DNA of 64,000 nt, from contig JAQOOI010000079.1 in NCBI GenBank assembly GCA_028554645.1, positions 434,001 through 498,000 of the forward strand, given 5' to 3'. Positions 33,901 through 43,723 of this stretch are shown here, in pieces (within the stretch, counting starts at the first letter, position 1; the number at the start of each line of letters is the position of its first letter). A program made the translations under genes and the position numbers. The DNA comes from Omphalotus guepiniiformis (lineage: Eukaryota > Basidiomycota > Agaricomycetes > Agaricales > Omphalotaceae). Below the pieces are notes generated by a model. It saw only the letters and a list, made by a program, of their open reading frames with translations, ran no database searches and was not told the origin of the DNA.

Positions 33901-34847
33901 CGGCGTACCACCCACAGAGTAACGGTCAAACTGAACGAATAAACCAAGAGATAGAACACTATCTCAGGATTTTCATTAATCAGCATCAGAATGACTGGCA
34001 CGAGTGGCTGCCAACAGCGGAATTCGTATTGAATGATAGAGTACACTCGGCTACAAAAGTGTCTCCATTCTTTGCGGATATGGGAAGACATCCGTATAAA
34101 GGGACAGCTCCGGTTAAGACGTCATCAAACCCAACAGCACAGGAATTTGCAGACTCAATGAAGAAGATCAGAGAAGAAGTAGGATCGGCATTGACGAAGG
34201 CAAAAGCGGACATGGCACGACATTACGACAAGAAGCGGACAGCTTCAATAGAATACAAGCCGAAAGACAAAGTTTGGCTTGAAGCAACAAATCTAACTTC
34301 TGATCGTCCAATGAAAAAACTGGATGATAAAAGATTTGGTCCATTCGAAGTCGTAGAAAAAGTAGGCGCCACATCCTATCGCCTTAAGATGCCAAAGACC
34401 TGGAAACGGATCCATCCCGTGTTTAATGAAGTACTGCTTACTCCGTATCATGAACCGCAATTTCCGGAACAACCTAAGAACGATCGACCCCCGCCTGTGA
34501 TAGAAGGAAAAGAACCGGAGTTTGAAGTAGAAAAGATCGTAGACTCAGGAAAATACAGGGGAGGAAAATTTGGATACAAAGTGCACTGGAAAGGATATTC
34601 GCGACACGAGCAGACATGGGAGCCGTTAGCGAATCTAACAAATGCGAAAGAGGCAATTGAGGATTTCCACAAGAAATTCCCCGATAAACCCCGACTTCGT
34701 AAACTCGAAATACCCATTTCCTTATTTCCGACATCATTATTTCGACCAATGCCTAAACACGACACCTATACCGAAGTAGTAGATCAAAAGAAAATGCCAA
34801 CTGAGGCCTTAGCAGTGAAGTTAGGACGATGGGGACATCGTGCCTAA
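30909..34847 (+). CDS. pol: pol polyprotein: protease, reverse transcriptase, RNase H, integrase, chromodomain
   Basis: Expressed by -1 frameshifting from gag, so it needs no start codon; the frame is open from before the slippery site to TAA 34845-34847. Aspartic protease LLDSGATGSC (about 31347); reverse transcriptase with VYLDDILVF (about 32370); RNase H (VEADSSDYANGAVL, YDKEMMAI); integrase HHCC zinc finger (HHDSVLAGH ... CEKCQ, about 33430-33570); catalytic core with Asp in TDLIGEL, Asp in IIHDRGPQYHS and Glu in SNGQTERIN; a GPF/Y-like segment (KRFGPFEVVEKVG); and a C-terminal chromodomain (FEVEKIVDSG, YKVHWKGYSRHEQTWEPL). All catalytic residues expected for the family are present. The chromodomain predicts targeting to methylated-histone chromatin, although this copy sits beside a gene. 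Confidence 0.96.
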   Translation, partial: CQDSEVITGPSESESEQSSVDHIDSKFHFVFTHPENKFASASTKTDSKPVRERYPPNSPEWIAQRVREDESERAVGILRTWMPTCRAREASEATVAQIRSLDISEAVSAVKTLKKSLRFVKGTKGRDLKLSVTIEDIESGKQIETSALLDSGATGSCVNKEFVEKHGLTVKKLPIRMPVYNADGTLNEDGSIEGFVEVRLAIGDHAERIELAVTNLGKTDIFLGLDWLRRHNPNIDWNDSILNFDRCPKKCGYIPFYLKPESEAKIQELEEGDRLFYLNWDGYLRSMTFGKGKKTESKADKYVNEYKDVFDEADFQNLPERRPWDHAIELKPDFTPVDCKVYPLNPAEQIVLDEFIKENLKSGRIRTSKSPMASPFFFVKKKDGKLRPVQDYRKLNEATIKNKYPLPLIQELIDKLKDSKVFSKMDVRWGYNNIRIKDGDEWKAAFRTNRGLFEPTVMFFGLTNSPATFQAFMNHILRDLINEGHVIVYLDDILVFTDTIEEHRSIVKRVLDILREHKLYLRPEKCEFETDVVEYLGVFVGNGQVRMDLKKVKAVKDWKVPGNKKEVQSFLGFCNFYRRFIRGFSQIAKPLSSLTGNTKWEWTELQLQAFEELKSRIAEEVVLTIPRDQGQFRVEADSSDYANGAVLSQKIDGKWWPIAFRSRSLNETERNYEIYDKEMMAIMDSLADWRQYLMGAAESFEIYTDHQNLQYFKKPQKLNRRQARWITELSEYDFILIHKPGKSMGKPDALSRMANHETGENDNANVVLLKPELFSINKLEMPEDEILDLIKKKSKVRDNLVNKALEGKDQGWVESSEGIVTWQDRIYVPIDNRLRGKIIGIHHDSVLAGHPGQFKTMELVTRNYWWPGITQDVRKYVKGCEKCQATKSHRTKPTGTLVPNEIPDGPWQTIGTDLIGELPEAGGFNAISVTVDHFTKRARLIPTHMSLTSEGMARIYRDRIFPIHGLPRKIIHDRGPQYHSKFMKELYRLLGIQGSFTTAYHPQSNGQTERINQEIEHYLRIFINQHQNDWHEWLPTAEFVLNDRVHSATKVSPFFADMGRHPYKGTAPVKTSSNPTAQEFADSMKKIREEVGSALTKAKADMARHYDKKRTASIEYKPKDKVWLEATNLTSDRPMKKLDDKRFGPFEVVEKVGATSYRLKMPKTWKRIHPVFNEVLLTPYHEPQFPEQPKNDRPPPVIEGKEPEFEVEKIVDSGKYRGGKFGYKVHWKGYSRHEQTWEPLANLTNAKEAIEDFHKKFPDKPRLRKLEIPISLFPTSLFRPMPKHDTYTEVVDQKKMPTEALAVKLGRWGHRA

Positions 34848-34855
34848 GGAGGGGG
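34846..34855 (+). other. Polypurine tract
   Basis: aaggaggggg, overlapping the pol stop codon and ending 3 bp before the 3' LTR. It is the expected primer site for plus-strand DNA synthesis. Confidence 0.8.
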
Positions 34856-34858
34856 TAA

Positions 34859-35322
34859 TGTTACGAACAATGTATTCTTTTTCTTTTCATCTTATCTTAT
34901 CAACTGTTTGTACATGTAGACACTTTTATTATCAGTAGATAGTATCGTATTACTTAGATCTAGGGTTATATTAATTATGCATGTAGACAGCATGATGATC
35001 TTAGACACACACAGAACACAAGGCGATCGAGATCACAATACGTATATCCTGAGGCGATCGTAACTCATGGATAAATCATGGTAGACACACATTAATTAGT
35101 CAAGGGTTACAACCCAGGGTTTAGGGTATTATTTACGTATATAAGAACACTTCTTTTTAGAATATTTCTTTAGCTTCGATCTAGTTTAATCTCCTCGAGT
35201 TAAACCTGTACTTAGCTATTCTCTCTTCTCAATTCTATCTCTCTTGCTTCGTCTTCTTATCTTCTTTGTAAGAAGTTAGATTCTGTGTGAAGTTACTTGA
35301 GTAATAACTCGGGTCGCTAACA
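34859..35322 (+). repeat. 3' LTR
   Basis: 464 bp and, as read, without a difference from the 5' LTR at 29019-29482. Identity of the LTRs indicates a recent insertion. Confidence 0.97.
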
Positions 35323-35327
35323 CTGGC
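35323..35327. repeat. Target-site duplication CTGGC, right copy
   Basis: Matches 29014-29018 exactly, so both ends of the element and the insertion point are defined. Confidence 0.95.
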
Positions 35328-36844
35328 GTGGTGTGGTTCAGAAGCGATATGAAGTTAAGTTCACAGAAGAGAAGCCGTGCGAGACAGTCCTGTAAGTTAC
35401 ATTGAAATACGCTGAGATAACCAAGACTTTGATCACCGTCGGCGAAGACTATGGTAATTTTGGTAAGATAGTAACTGAGGAAATTGCATTCACTTGAGAC
35501 CAAGACCGAGCTTCCCTGCCCAGGAAGTCCATTCTATACCAGCCGACGCGCAAAAAATAACAATTTAATTGAAGGTGCTGTAATCTCCCAGTGAAATCCC
35601 CATGTCCCTGTGTAGATTCAAAGGAAGCTTGGTTAGCAGTCAAAATTCCCATGGATTGATGAGTCAGCAAGTCGCTGACAAATGCGGTGTTACTGCACAA
35701 TGCCGCCCAAAGCCTCTTTGGCCAGGCTTCAGTTTTTTACACGGCCTGAAGGAATACTAAAAAACCATGCCCACACATATGTAGGCAACCGTCATGCATT
35801 AAGAGGGAATCGAACCCCCGGCGGGTCGAATTAAAGGCTTACACATGAACTACCGTTCAAATGGCAACGACCCAGGTTACCACTACCCCATTAATGCAGT
35901 ACAAAGGGGTTCGTCAGGTAAACGCCATTATAGAGCTTAACTACTAATATCGCAGCTGGACAGGGCTAGACCGTTCACTCAGTAAATTTACAATTGTGTC
36001 CGTCTGTCCGCACCTTCAAAATCCTTATCGACACGAAAAATTCTTATTCTAGTTAGGTCCCAACCATACAACCCTTTTCTGAGAGAGTAGTTCCAGAAGA
36101 ACGGCCCTGATGAATGAGCGACTCAACGCAGAACGGGCCAAGAGAGAGAGGACTTCGCCTTGGAGGAGTCTTGATGTTCAAACAGGCCCACGTTGACCTT
36201 CAAAACCTTGGCACAATGCTACTTCAAAACAAAAAGACCGGAAGGTCCGTAACGTACTACATACTTCGCTCGTTCGGGTGCGCCATCATTAGCCCAGCCC
36301 TCATGATCACTGTACATACTTACTTCCCGGGGAAAGTGATGATGTTAGGGACAAAGGAAGCTGAGGTGCCTATTGTCGGTGTCTGCCATTGTACGGACAA
36401 TGTCAATGGTCATCCTTTTAGGTACATACTCTTGGCAATTGCAAGCTCTTAGCATTGTTCGAGTATCCGGAGCGAAGACTCCGAACCTCACGTATATCGT
36501 AAAGCAAAATCCTTTGCAAAGTAGGTGAAAGATACAAATTTCGAGCCGCTATTACCCAGAAAGTGAACTATGGTAGGTATATATGCGTGAAGGTATTGGA
36601 TGTCAGTCAGAGATGTAAAAAATACAGGTTCATCTTCTTGTCATCTACGTGAAGAACAGTGATACAAAGTGGTGTTGGTGGTATACGTATACTTATAATG
36701 GATACAAATAGGTGTGGGTAAGCGCAAAGCGTATGAAAACAGCCTGTGAAGCCGTTCCGCGAGCGCACGCACTCACAGGGCGGAGATAGTAGAACAATAA
36801 TCCAAGAAGCAATGAGATCACGAAGGTCACGCCCCGCAGGGATC
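35328..36844. other. Former nitrate reductase promoter region and spacer
   Basis: Before the retrotransposon arrived, 35328 onward was the immediate upstream flank of the nitrate reductase. Apart from the tRNA gene, only a 112-codon plus-strand frame (36114-36452, no recognisable features) is present; it is not regarded as a supported gene. Confidence 0.5.
35796..35897 (-). tRNA. tRNA-Gly (anticodon GCC) with intron
   Basis: On the minus strand the ends GCATTAA and TTAATGC form a perfect 7-bp acceptor stem. The T-arm is GGGGG-TTCGATT-CCCTC, the D-arm region is GGGGTAGTGGTAACCT, and the anticodon stem GGTCG/CGACC encloses loop TTGCCA plus an intron of about 31 nt inserted one base after the anticodon. 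That is the standard position for eukaryotic tRNA introns. The total length of 102 nt fits about 71 nt of mature tRNA. Anticodon GCC specifies glycine. Confidence 0.88.
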
Positions 36845-37515
36845 TCACTGCTTATGGTGATGATGATGATGATGATGGGGTTGATTAGAAGCTCTAGCAA
36901 TACGATACGGATGTATCCTCGCGCCCTTGGCAATCTGCCTCTGCGGGTGCCTAAGGTGCTTCAGCGCAGGCCCAACAAGCAGTAGCGGCTTCTGGTCGTT
37001 CTCTCCCCCGCACGATGCTGACCGTGGCGGAACGACAACGACTGCATCTGCATCCTCCAGCGATGAAGGTATTAAACGCATTTTTGATTGAGAAGACGAT
37101 GATGACGGAGGGAACGGGAATGGGAACATGCTGCTTGTGGTAGTATTCGTAGTAGAAGTCGTTGTAGTCGATACAGAGGATGAATCCGATGGTGAAGGTG
37201 AAGGTGTCCGTGAGGAAGTGGATGACGAAAACGAGAAATGTCGTGGAATGGGTACGGTAGCGTGAGGGGCATGAAGTGGAATTGTACGTGACTGAGAAAG
37301 TTCATTTTGGTAAGACGTTTGAATCAAACAAGCACTATGTATGAACCACATACCAAGCGTTCATTTTCGTGTAAAGAGCGGAAGTGATGGATCCCAGGTA
37401 AACGCATAGGACTCTCCGTGTTCAGAGTAGGGAGGTCCAGGGTGTGAAGCGGAGGAAGATGCGGTCTGTCTTCCGAAGAAGAAGAACGCGAGGATAAAGG
37501 AATCGAGATGGCCAT
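36845..37515 (-). CDS. Hypothetical Ser/Thr-rich protein with C-terminal polyhistidine
   Basis: The start at 37515 (MAISIPLSSRSSSSEDR) is preferred over an upstream ATG. An intron beginning gtatgtgg after ENERL and ending ctcag joins to SRTIPLHAPHATVP in frame. The protein then has Ser/Thr/Pro-rich low complexity, a conserved-looking basic segment (LLLVGPALKHLRHPQRQIAK, then GARIHPYRIA) and ends in eight histidines followed by KQ. The His run is encoded by a tgatga microsatellite. I do not recognise the family. The basic segment near the C-terminus looks like the functional core; the rest is probably disordered. Confidence 0.55.
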
Positions 37516-38875
37516 TTGTATGAATCGACTTTGAACAGTTGGTGGATGAATGAAAGGATGAATATAAAGCGTGGAGAGTGAAAGTCGTTTGTCGTTGAAG
37601 GTTACAGGAAATTTCAAAGCCGCCTGGAGTTTGAAGGTCCTGCCTTAAGATATTTGTCGAGAAATTAAGAAAAAGAGAAAGGGTATAACTTCAAGAGACA
37701 AAGCAAGCTTTGAGAGATGTGGAAGTAATGGGATAGTCGGGGAATAGCGAGCAGGCATAGCTTTATACATCCAATAAGCGAATTGTTACAATGAACAAGA
37801 ATGCTTCAATAGTTCAAAGACGAGAAAGTAGGCATTATAGCAATACCTCCATTGTGCAAATCTTGGAAACAAAAGAGAATCGCGCGGTGTATGGTCTTGT
37901 TTGTATACCTGGGATTGCCGAATTCGGGCGGAGTTTGAACGGAAACAAAGAGTGGTCTCTGGAGTATAGGCGCTTCGCGTAAATACATAATGTCAGAGTG
38001 TACTTTTGAGTTTTCAACATTGTTGTGTGCTATTCGGGATGATTCAGAGCTGAGACCAAATTGCCCAACACTCGGCTGCTTCCCGGATTGCCGAGACCTC
38101 CACGTGATTGTTCCCACGGCTCAGAAAACGCCCTGCTCGAGGCTCTTCTCATTGACAATAGAAACATCCTTGCTAAACAATCCCAAACGCCCAGCGGACA
38201 GCGCATTCCCTTCTCTCTTGGGTGAAACGAGCTTACTTTGTATGCGACTCTCTGATTCAAATGGCCCGCGAAATGATCGCTGGCGCAGCCAGGTAAACTT
38301 GAACTTCGCTGAATTGCATCTCCATGTAAGCTTACTTTGAATTAACTTTTTATGTACATCTACGAGCTAAACATACTAATTACAGCCTGCTGTTACGGAT
38401 TTGGTCAACACTTTACTGCCTACAGATAGTAATCACTCAAAGTAAGCAAAGTAAGCGCCAGGAGCTGTACGCGCCGCACAAAGAGAAGCTTTCAGTAGCT
38501 TCTTCAACAGCAATTCATGCACTCCACGCTGCACAAAACACAGCAATACGTTTCTCACACTGCTTGAAGATGGTTCTATGGTCATTCTCAGCAGTCGACA
38601 CCTCAGATATCACGTCGCTCGCACCCACAAACCTGGGATTGGAACCCACAATCTCGTCACTTACTATTTTGTCCATCAAATCCCTTAACCTTGGATCAAA
38701 ATAAACGCTCTATCTGAAGATTCTCCTGTTACCACAATAGTAATCACGGCAAGCAATTGAAGAAGGAACGAGTCAGGCTTCAAGCTTCGAACCTCATGCC
38801 CGGCATGTGGGCGCCCATTCCGCAGTGGCTGCGAGATAAAAGGAGGGATGCTTTGACTTCCCCTCTTTCATCGGC
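37516..38875. other. Intergenic region, no supported gene
   Basis: Open frames at 37791-37982 and 37990-38340 have no recognisable features and no plausible intron structure. The segment contains the divergent promoters of the His-tailed protein and the dynamin-like gene. Confidence 0.4.
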
Positions 38876-41720
38876 ATGAGTTCTCCTGCTTCCTCTGATA
38901 TAACCGATTTCTCTTCGACAACAGCAGATATGCCAGCTGATACAAATGATGCTGTCGGGCTCTCTAGCGCACTAGCCGGCGATAAACGACGTAGCATGCT
39001 AGATCTTACGAACCGTCTTCATAGTACAGGGTAAGCTCATTCTCTTGGTGGTTTTTCTCTCAGGTTAAATAACGATACATGCCTCAAATTGCGGTCATCG
39101 GGAATCAAAGCGCGGGGAAATCTTCGCTTATCGAATCGATTTCTGGGATAACATTGCCCAGAGCATCTGGTACTTGCACTCGGTATGCTACCAATCTACA
39201 ATGCGTTATATCACTACCTCTCTAACTTTCTTTTGACTACAGATGCCCGACTGAATGCCGACTTTCGTACTCCCCCGACACATGGAAGTGCATTGTTTCT
39301 TTGCGCATAATGACTGACAGAAGGGGTCAAGTACTCGGTCAAGCGCAGAACGAGCGATTTGGAGATGTCATTTACGACAAGAGTGAAGTCGAAGACCGCA
39401 TCCGGAGGGCTCAACGAGCGATCCTTAATCCTCATCGGCCTTCTAAGGACTTTCTAATGGGCGCAGACGACGACCAGGAAGACGGGAAAGGCCTAACGTT
39501 TTCAACCAACTGTGTTTCACTCCAAATTAGTGGGCCGTTCGTTGCTGATTTGTCCTTCTGTGACTTGCCTGGTACGGACTGACGGAACTCTATTATGAAC
39601 TACTCCTTACTTGCGTCCATTAATTCTTAGGACTCATCCGGTCTACATCTGGTAAAGATGGAAGTTCCAATGACATTGAGCTAATTCAAAGGCTGGTCGA
39701 GTCGTATATCAAGAAACCGAGCTGTATCATCCTGTTGACAGTGTCTTGCGAAAGTACGCCTATCCTAATCTATTCGGTGTTATATGACTGCTAATACAAT
39801 CGTTGCAGCCGATATTCAGAACCAGGGAGCGCTTGAACTTGCTAAACAATTTGATCCCAGCGGAGATCGTACTGTTGGTGGGTGATAGCGCGCACACGAC
39901 TCTGTTTATACTCTCATTATTGACAATTCTGTCCGCTTTGGCGTATAGGTGTTTTGACCAAACCCGATCGCATCTCTACTGGGGACGAAGGCGACTGGGT
40001 CGGCTTCATTCGGAACGAAACGCATCCTCTCTCCAATAACTGGTTCTGTGTCAAACAGCCGAATTCTGTCGAGTTGAAAGCCGGTATCACTTGGTCAGAG
40101 GCGCGAAAGAAGGAAGATGAATATTTCTCAATGACGCCTCCATGGGTCGATCTAGATCCTTTGTACAAGAAGTACCTCAGAACCTCGAATCTGGTGGAGA
40201 GATTATGTGATATTTTGTCCAGGCTGATCTCCAAACGGTGAGAGCTTCCTCATTTGCGATCTTTGCATTGTTGACATCATCTCCGTCTTTACTAGGCTTC
40301 CGGAAATCCACAACGAACTGGAAACTTCCATTCAGAAAACCCTTTCGCAGTTGAATGAGCTACCGAAAGAACCATCGGAAGATCCTTTCAGTGAAATATC
40401 ACTTCTTATAAATGGGTTCACAACAGATCTTAAGCGGCACCTCGAAGGAATACCAGACAAGACTGGTCTACTACAAGCTATTCGACCGTCTCTGGAGATA
40501 TTCAAGAAGGAGATTAGAAAGACGGCACCAAACTTCAAACCGTATGAAGAACGTTATGCCCTGGAGAAGCGTATCCCGAACCCAACGTTCCTCGACCATG
40601 AAGAGGGAGAAGAAGAAACATCCTCGACAACTTCACAGGTCGGTCGTGCTACGCAGGTTGTCGAGCCGGATGCAATTTACATCGATGAGGTACTCAAGCG
40701 CGCTCATGAGTAAGTTTCCTTTTCAGTTCTCTATGAATTACTCGATCTTTTAAAATCTATATCTGACGAACCAATGACCAGAGCTCGAACTCGAGAATTA
40801 CCCGGGAACCATCCTTATATCGTTCAAGAGTCTTTTATTTCTGAGATTACTTGTCAATGGCGAGCTCCAGCGAGAACGCTGTGCGACGAGGAGTACGCGA
40901 TCACTGCTAAATACGTGTTGGATCTTGTCCACAAACATTTCGCTGAATATGGTCAAGGGTTTCTTGAACGTCAAGTGAGGTATGCTTATTTTATTCCTCT
41001 TGAAAGGTTTCGAATGTATGCTGGTTTCGATGAGGTTGATTGTTCAGGAACATCTGAGGAAGAGGCGTGAGATCACGGAAGAACGTCTGGACTGGCTTCT
41101 CGCATTGGAAGCTCGGCCGTTTACCTTGAACACTCATTATCTCGCTGACTACAAGGACAAATTCTTATCGTACTATAAAGGTTTCCGGGCCAAAGATATA
41201 CATGTTGACATCAAGAATCGCTTGATGACGGTCGAGTCGAGACCCCCTCAGGATCCAAAAAGCCTTCTTCCAGCCCCTTCTTCGCCCATCTCCACAGCTA
41301 TGTCTGCTCTAATCAATTTAGGATTTCGTAGCATCAGCGCCATCGATCTCGTAAAGCTCCTGCCTCCTGACGAGATGGAACCTGCACTCATAATCATGGC
41401 AGAGGTCCGAGCGTACTTCCAAGGTTAGTGATCAACAACCTCGTATATAATTGTGAGCGTACTGATCTTTTCGTTTGGTAGTTGCATATAAACGACTCAC
41501 GGACAATGTACCACTGGCCATTGACCATGAGTTGGTGCGGGGCCTAGAAAGAGGAATACTCCAAGTTATCTACTCGAGGATGCATATCACTGGACAGGAT
41601 GGCATTCGTATATGCCGAGACTTGGCACAGGAAAGTCCTCAAGTTGCTGGTCGACGCGAAGAGTTGAAGAAGAAGCTGGAGAGATTGCGAAGCGCTAGCG
41701 AGGAGCTGTCGAGGATTTGA
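38876..41720 (+). CDS. Dynamin-like GTPase (Mx/DRP-type), apparent 2-nt frameshift before the G domain
   Basis: Large GTPase for membrane remodelling. G domain: GNQSAGKSS (G1), GTCTRCPTE (G2, across an intron), DLPG (G3) and TKPD (G4). The stalk ([13 protein letters not shown], then [10 protein letters not shown] and [10 protein letters not shown]) and a C-terminal GED ([17 protein letters not shown], then [19 protein letters not shown]) follow, with stop at 41720. The leader from ATG 38876 ([12 protein letters not shown] ... LTNRLHSTG) looks like the usual bundle-signalling helix. It is followed by an unusually short 33-nt intron (39031-39063), and the next exon reads GLNND in its frame, while MPQIAVIG starts 2 nt out of frame at 39079. 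Either translation starts at 39079 or two extra bases (39077-39078) disrupt the gene. About seven later introns join cleanly. Confidence 0.85.
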
Positions 41721-41805
41721 TTGCGCAGATACATGATTTTGATCCCTTTTCCGTCCTGTCTTCCTGTAATGTTTTCGATGTATTACACAGATTGTTCTTG
41801 TCACG

Positions 41806-43380
41806 ATGTATATAAACACCGGTGCATGCAATGAAGGAGTATCAACCCCGGCACCGGCTTCGATAGTAGCCGAGAAGTCCTTCACACTTGAGTCAACCAC
41901 GACATTCATGAATTCAGAATTGAATCTTACACTCTGTTTTGCTCGCTCATCTTCCATACCACTTATAGTCAGCGGTTCGAAGCCATCTGAAATACCAGAA
42001 AACCATATTCTCCTCAAGGTGAATCGTTTTGGTTTCTCCGCGAATAACATCACGTACCAAGCGCTTGGAGAGCACCCGCACTTTCGGTGAACGATTGATG
42101 CTATTTCTACCTTTCAATGTATCTTACAACTTCATTCACAGCTATTATGACTTCCATTCTGCCCCGGAGAATGCCAATGAAAATGTATCACCAAAGACCC
42201 ACGGAGTGGTACCTGTATGGGGTTTCGGTTCAGTAGAGGCGTCCTCTCATCCTAAAGTTCACGTCGGGGAACGACTATACGGATATTTCGCGCCTACGAG
42301 GTATCTTCTCATCCCAGTGTCCCGGTCAGACGTGAATAAGTTCGCATTATATGTTCCAAGGCCTCATCTTCCTCCTGGTTCGTACTTATTCTTTGAATTC
42401 TTCTTGTGCATACTTCTCTTGGCATCTTTCTCGCTCAAATCCATGTATTCTGATGTGAATGCTTTTTGACATGATAATTGGTAGATCGTCGACCGTATAA
42501 TCAAATCTTACGCTGTGCTACTGATATCCTTTATACACCCGAGACCGAGGATCTCATCATGCTTTATCGACCCTTGTTCTGGACTGCATTCTGGTGCGAA
42601 GATTGGCTCGATTCCTCTAACTATCGTGGAGGATGTTCTTATATCTTAATCTCTTCCGCCTCATCTAAGACGGCCTTCTGTCTCGCGTACTGCATTCAAA
42701 AGCGGATCTCTCGAATCAAATCCTCAGATAAGGCAGATGCATTATCACTTGTCAAAATCATCGGTATCACATCGAAGAGAAACCTTTCATTTACGCAACG
42801 ACTTGGACTTTACCATGAAGTACACGATTACGACTCATTCACTTCTGCACCCTCACTTCAGGGTACAACCGACGTGCAGAAGTACATCTACGTCGACGTT
42901 GCTGGAAATCCTGACCTAAACAACAAAGTTCAAACACATTTCTCTTCGTCACCTCGCAGAATCCTTGTCGCATCTATTTCTCTCGGGATGACTAATCTGT
43001 CCCCTGCAACATCCGTCTCCGACATAACTTCCATCCAATGGAACACAGATACGAATGTTAGCTCCCCTTCGACGAGCGATACTTCAATATCCGCAACTCT
43101 ACCGCATTTTGAACAGTTTTTCATGCCAGAGTGGCTTGACGTTCGTCGACGCCAGCTATCCATCGCATCCTTGACTCAAATGCAACGGATTGCTTGGACA
43201 GACTTGATGCAGGATTGCGTTGGGTGGGTGAAGCTTGAGCGGATATATGGCGGAGAGGCTGTGAAAAAGGCTTATGGGCGCATTATTAAAGAAGGCTTGG
43301 GCCCAGATAAAGGGTTTATATGGAGCCTCTGGAATAGTAGTGGTGGGGAGTCGGATGCTGGATTAGGTGCCAAATTGTAG
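41806..43380 (+). CDS. DUF2855 family protein
   Basis: Exons 41806-42086, 42142-42377 and 42485-43380 join in frame (HFR-YYDFHS and LPPD-RRPYNQ). The N-terminal part (NHILLKVNRFGFSANNITYQ, then YGYFAPTRYLLIPV) resembles the GroES-like half of medium-chain reductases. MLYRPLFWTAFWCEDWL, a later SYILISSASSKTAF and QRLGLYHEVHDYDSF complete the DUF2855 pattern. The family is common in fungi and bacteria and its reaction is unknown. The Ser-rich SASSKTA sits where a nucleotide-binding turn would be. The start codon follows the dynamin stop by only 85 bp on the same strand, so the two genes must share UTR sequence or be transcribed through. Confidence 0.85.
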
Positions 43381-43723
43381 ATCGTGCTGGCATAGAGTAG
43401 AATAATTACCATATCAATAAATGGGCATACTTAAGTGCTTGAAAAGGTTCGCCCTGTCTGCCATCTTCCTTAGATAAAAGCAGTGAAATTTGAGATCAAA
43501 GAAGCAAAAACACGGAGCAAGCACAAAACGATTCATCCCACCCCAAGACGACTTCAACTCTTCCTGCGCCAATTGGTTTATATTCTAATGTATCTGATAA
43601 CGAAAGATCATCATAACATTTCGAGCTTGATGGGTCCTGCTTGTTACTCTGCCGAGTCACCATGTCCTCCTCTGTTTGGATGAAGTCTAAGATCCCGAAA
43701 TGGTCAGCACGACTCGGAATACA
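43381..43723. other. Convergent intergenic region
   Basis: Holds the 3' ends of the DUF2855 gene (+) and the coiled-coil gene (-). Nothing else was seen. Confidence 0.5.

Larger units (their letters stand above)
29019..35322 (+). mobile_element. Full-length Ty3-type LTR retrotransposon (chromovirus)
   Basis: 6304-bp element with 464-bp LTRs that I read as identical, TG...CA termini and a 5-bp target duplication CTGGC (29014-29018 and 35323-35327). Gene order is gag, then protease, reverse transcriptase, RNase H and integrase, with a C-terminal chromodomain. The integrase-after-RT order and chromodomain place it in the chromoviruses of Metaviridae. Both frames are open from end to end, so it looks recently inserted and possibly active. 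It lies in the 5' flank of the nitrate reductase gene, in opposite orientation. Confidence 0.97.

Noticed and set aside
29019..35322. Retrotransposon as a domesticated host gene
   Set aside because: Identical LTRs, target duplication, primer sites and intact frames all indicate an ordinary recent mobile copy.
36114..36452. 112-codon frame between the tRNA and the His-tailed gene
   Set aside because: No domain, no signal peptide, and codons unlike the neighbouring real genes; it could be chance.
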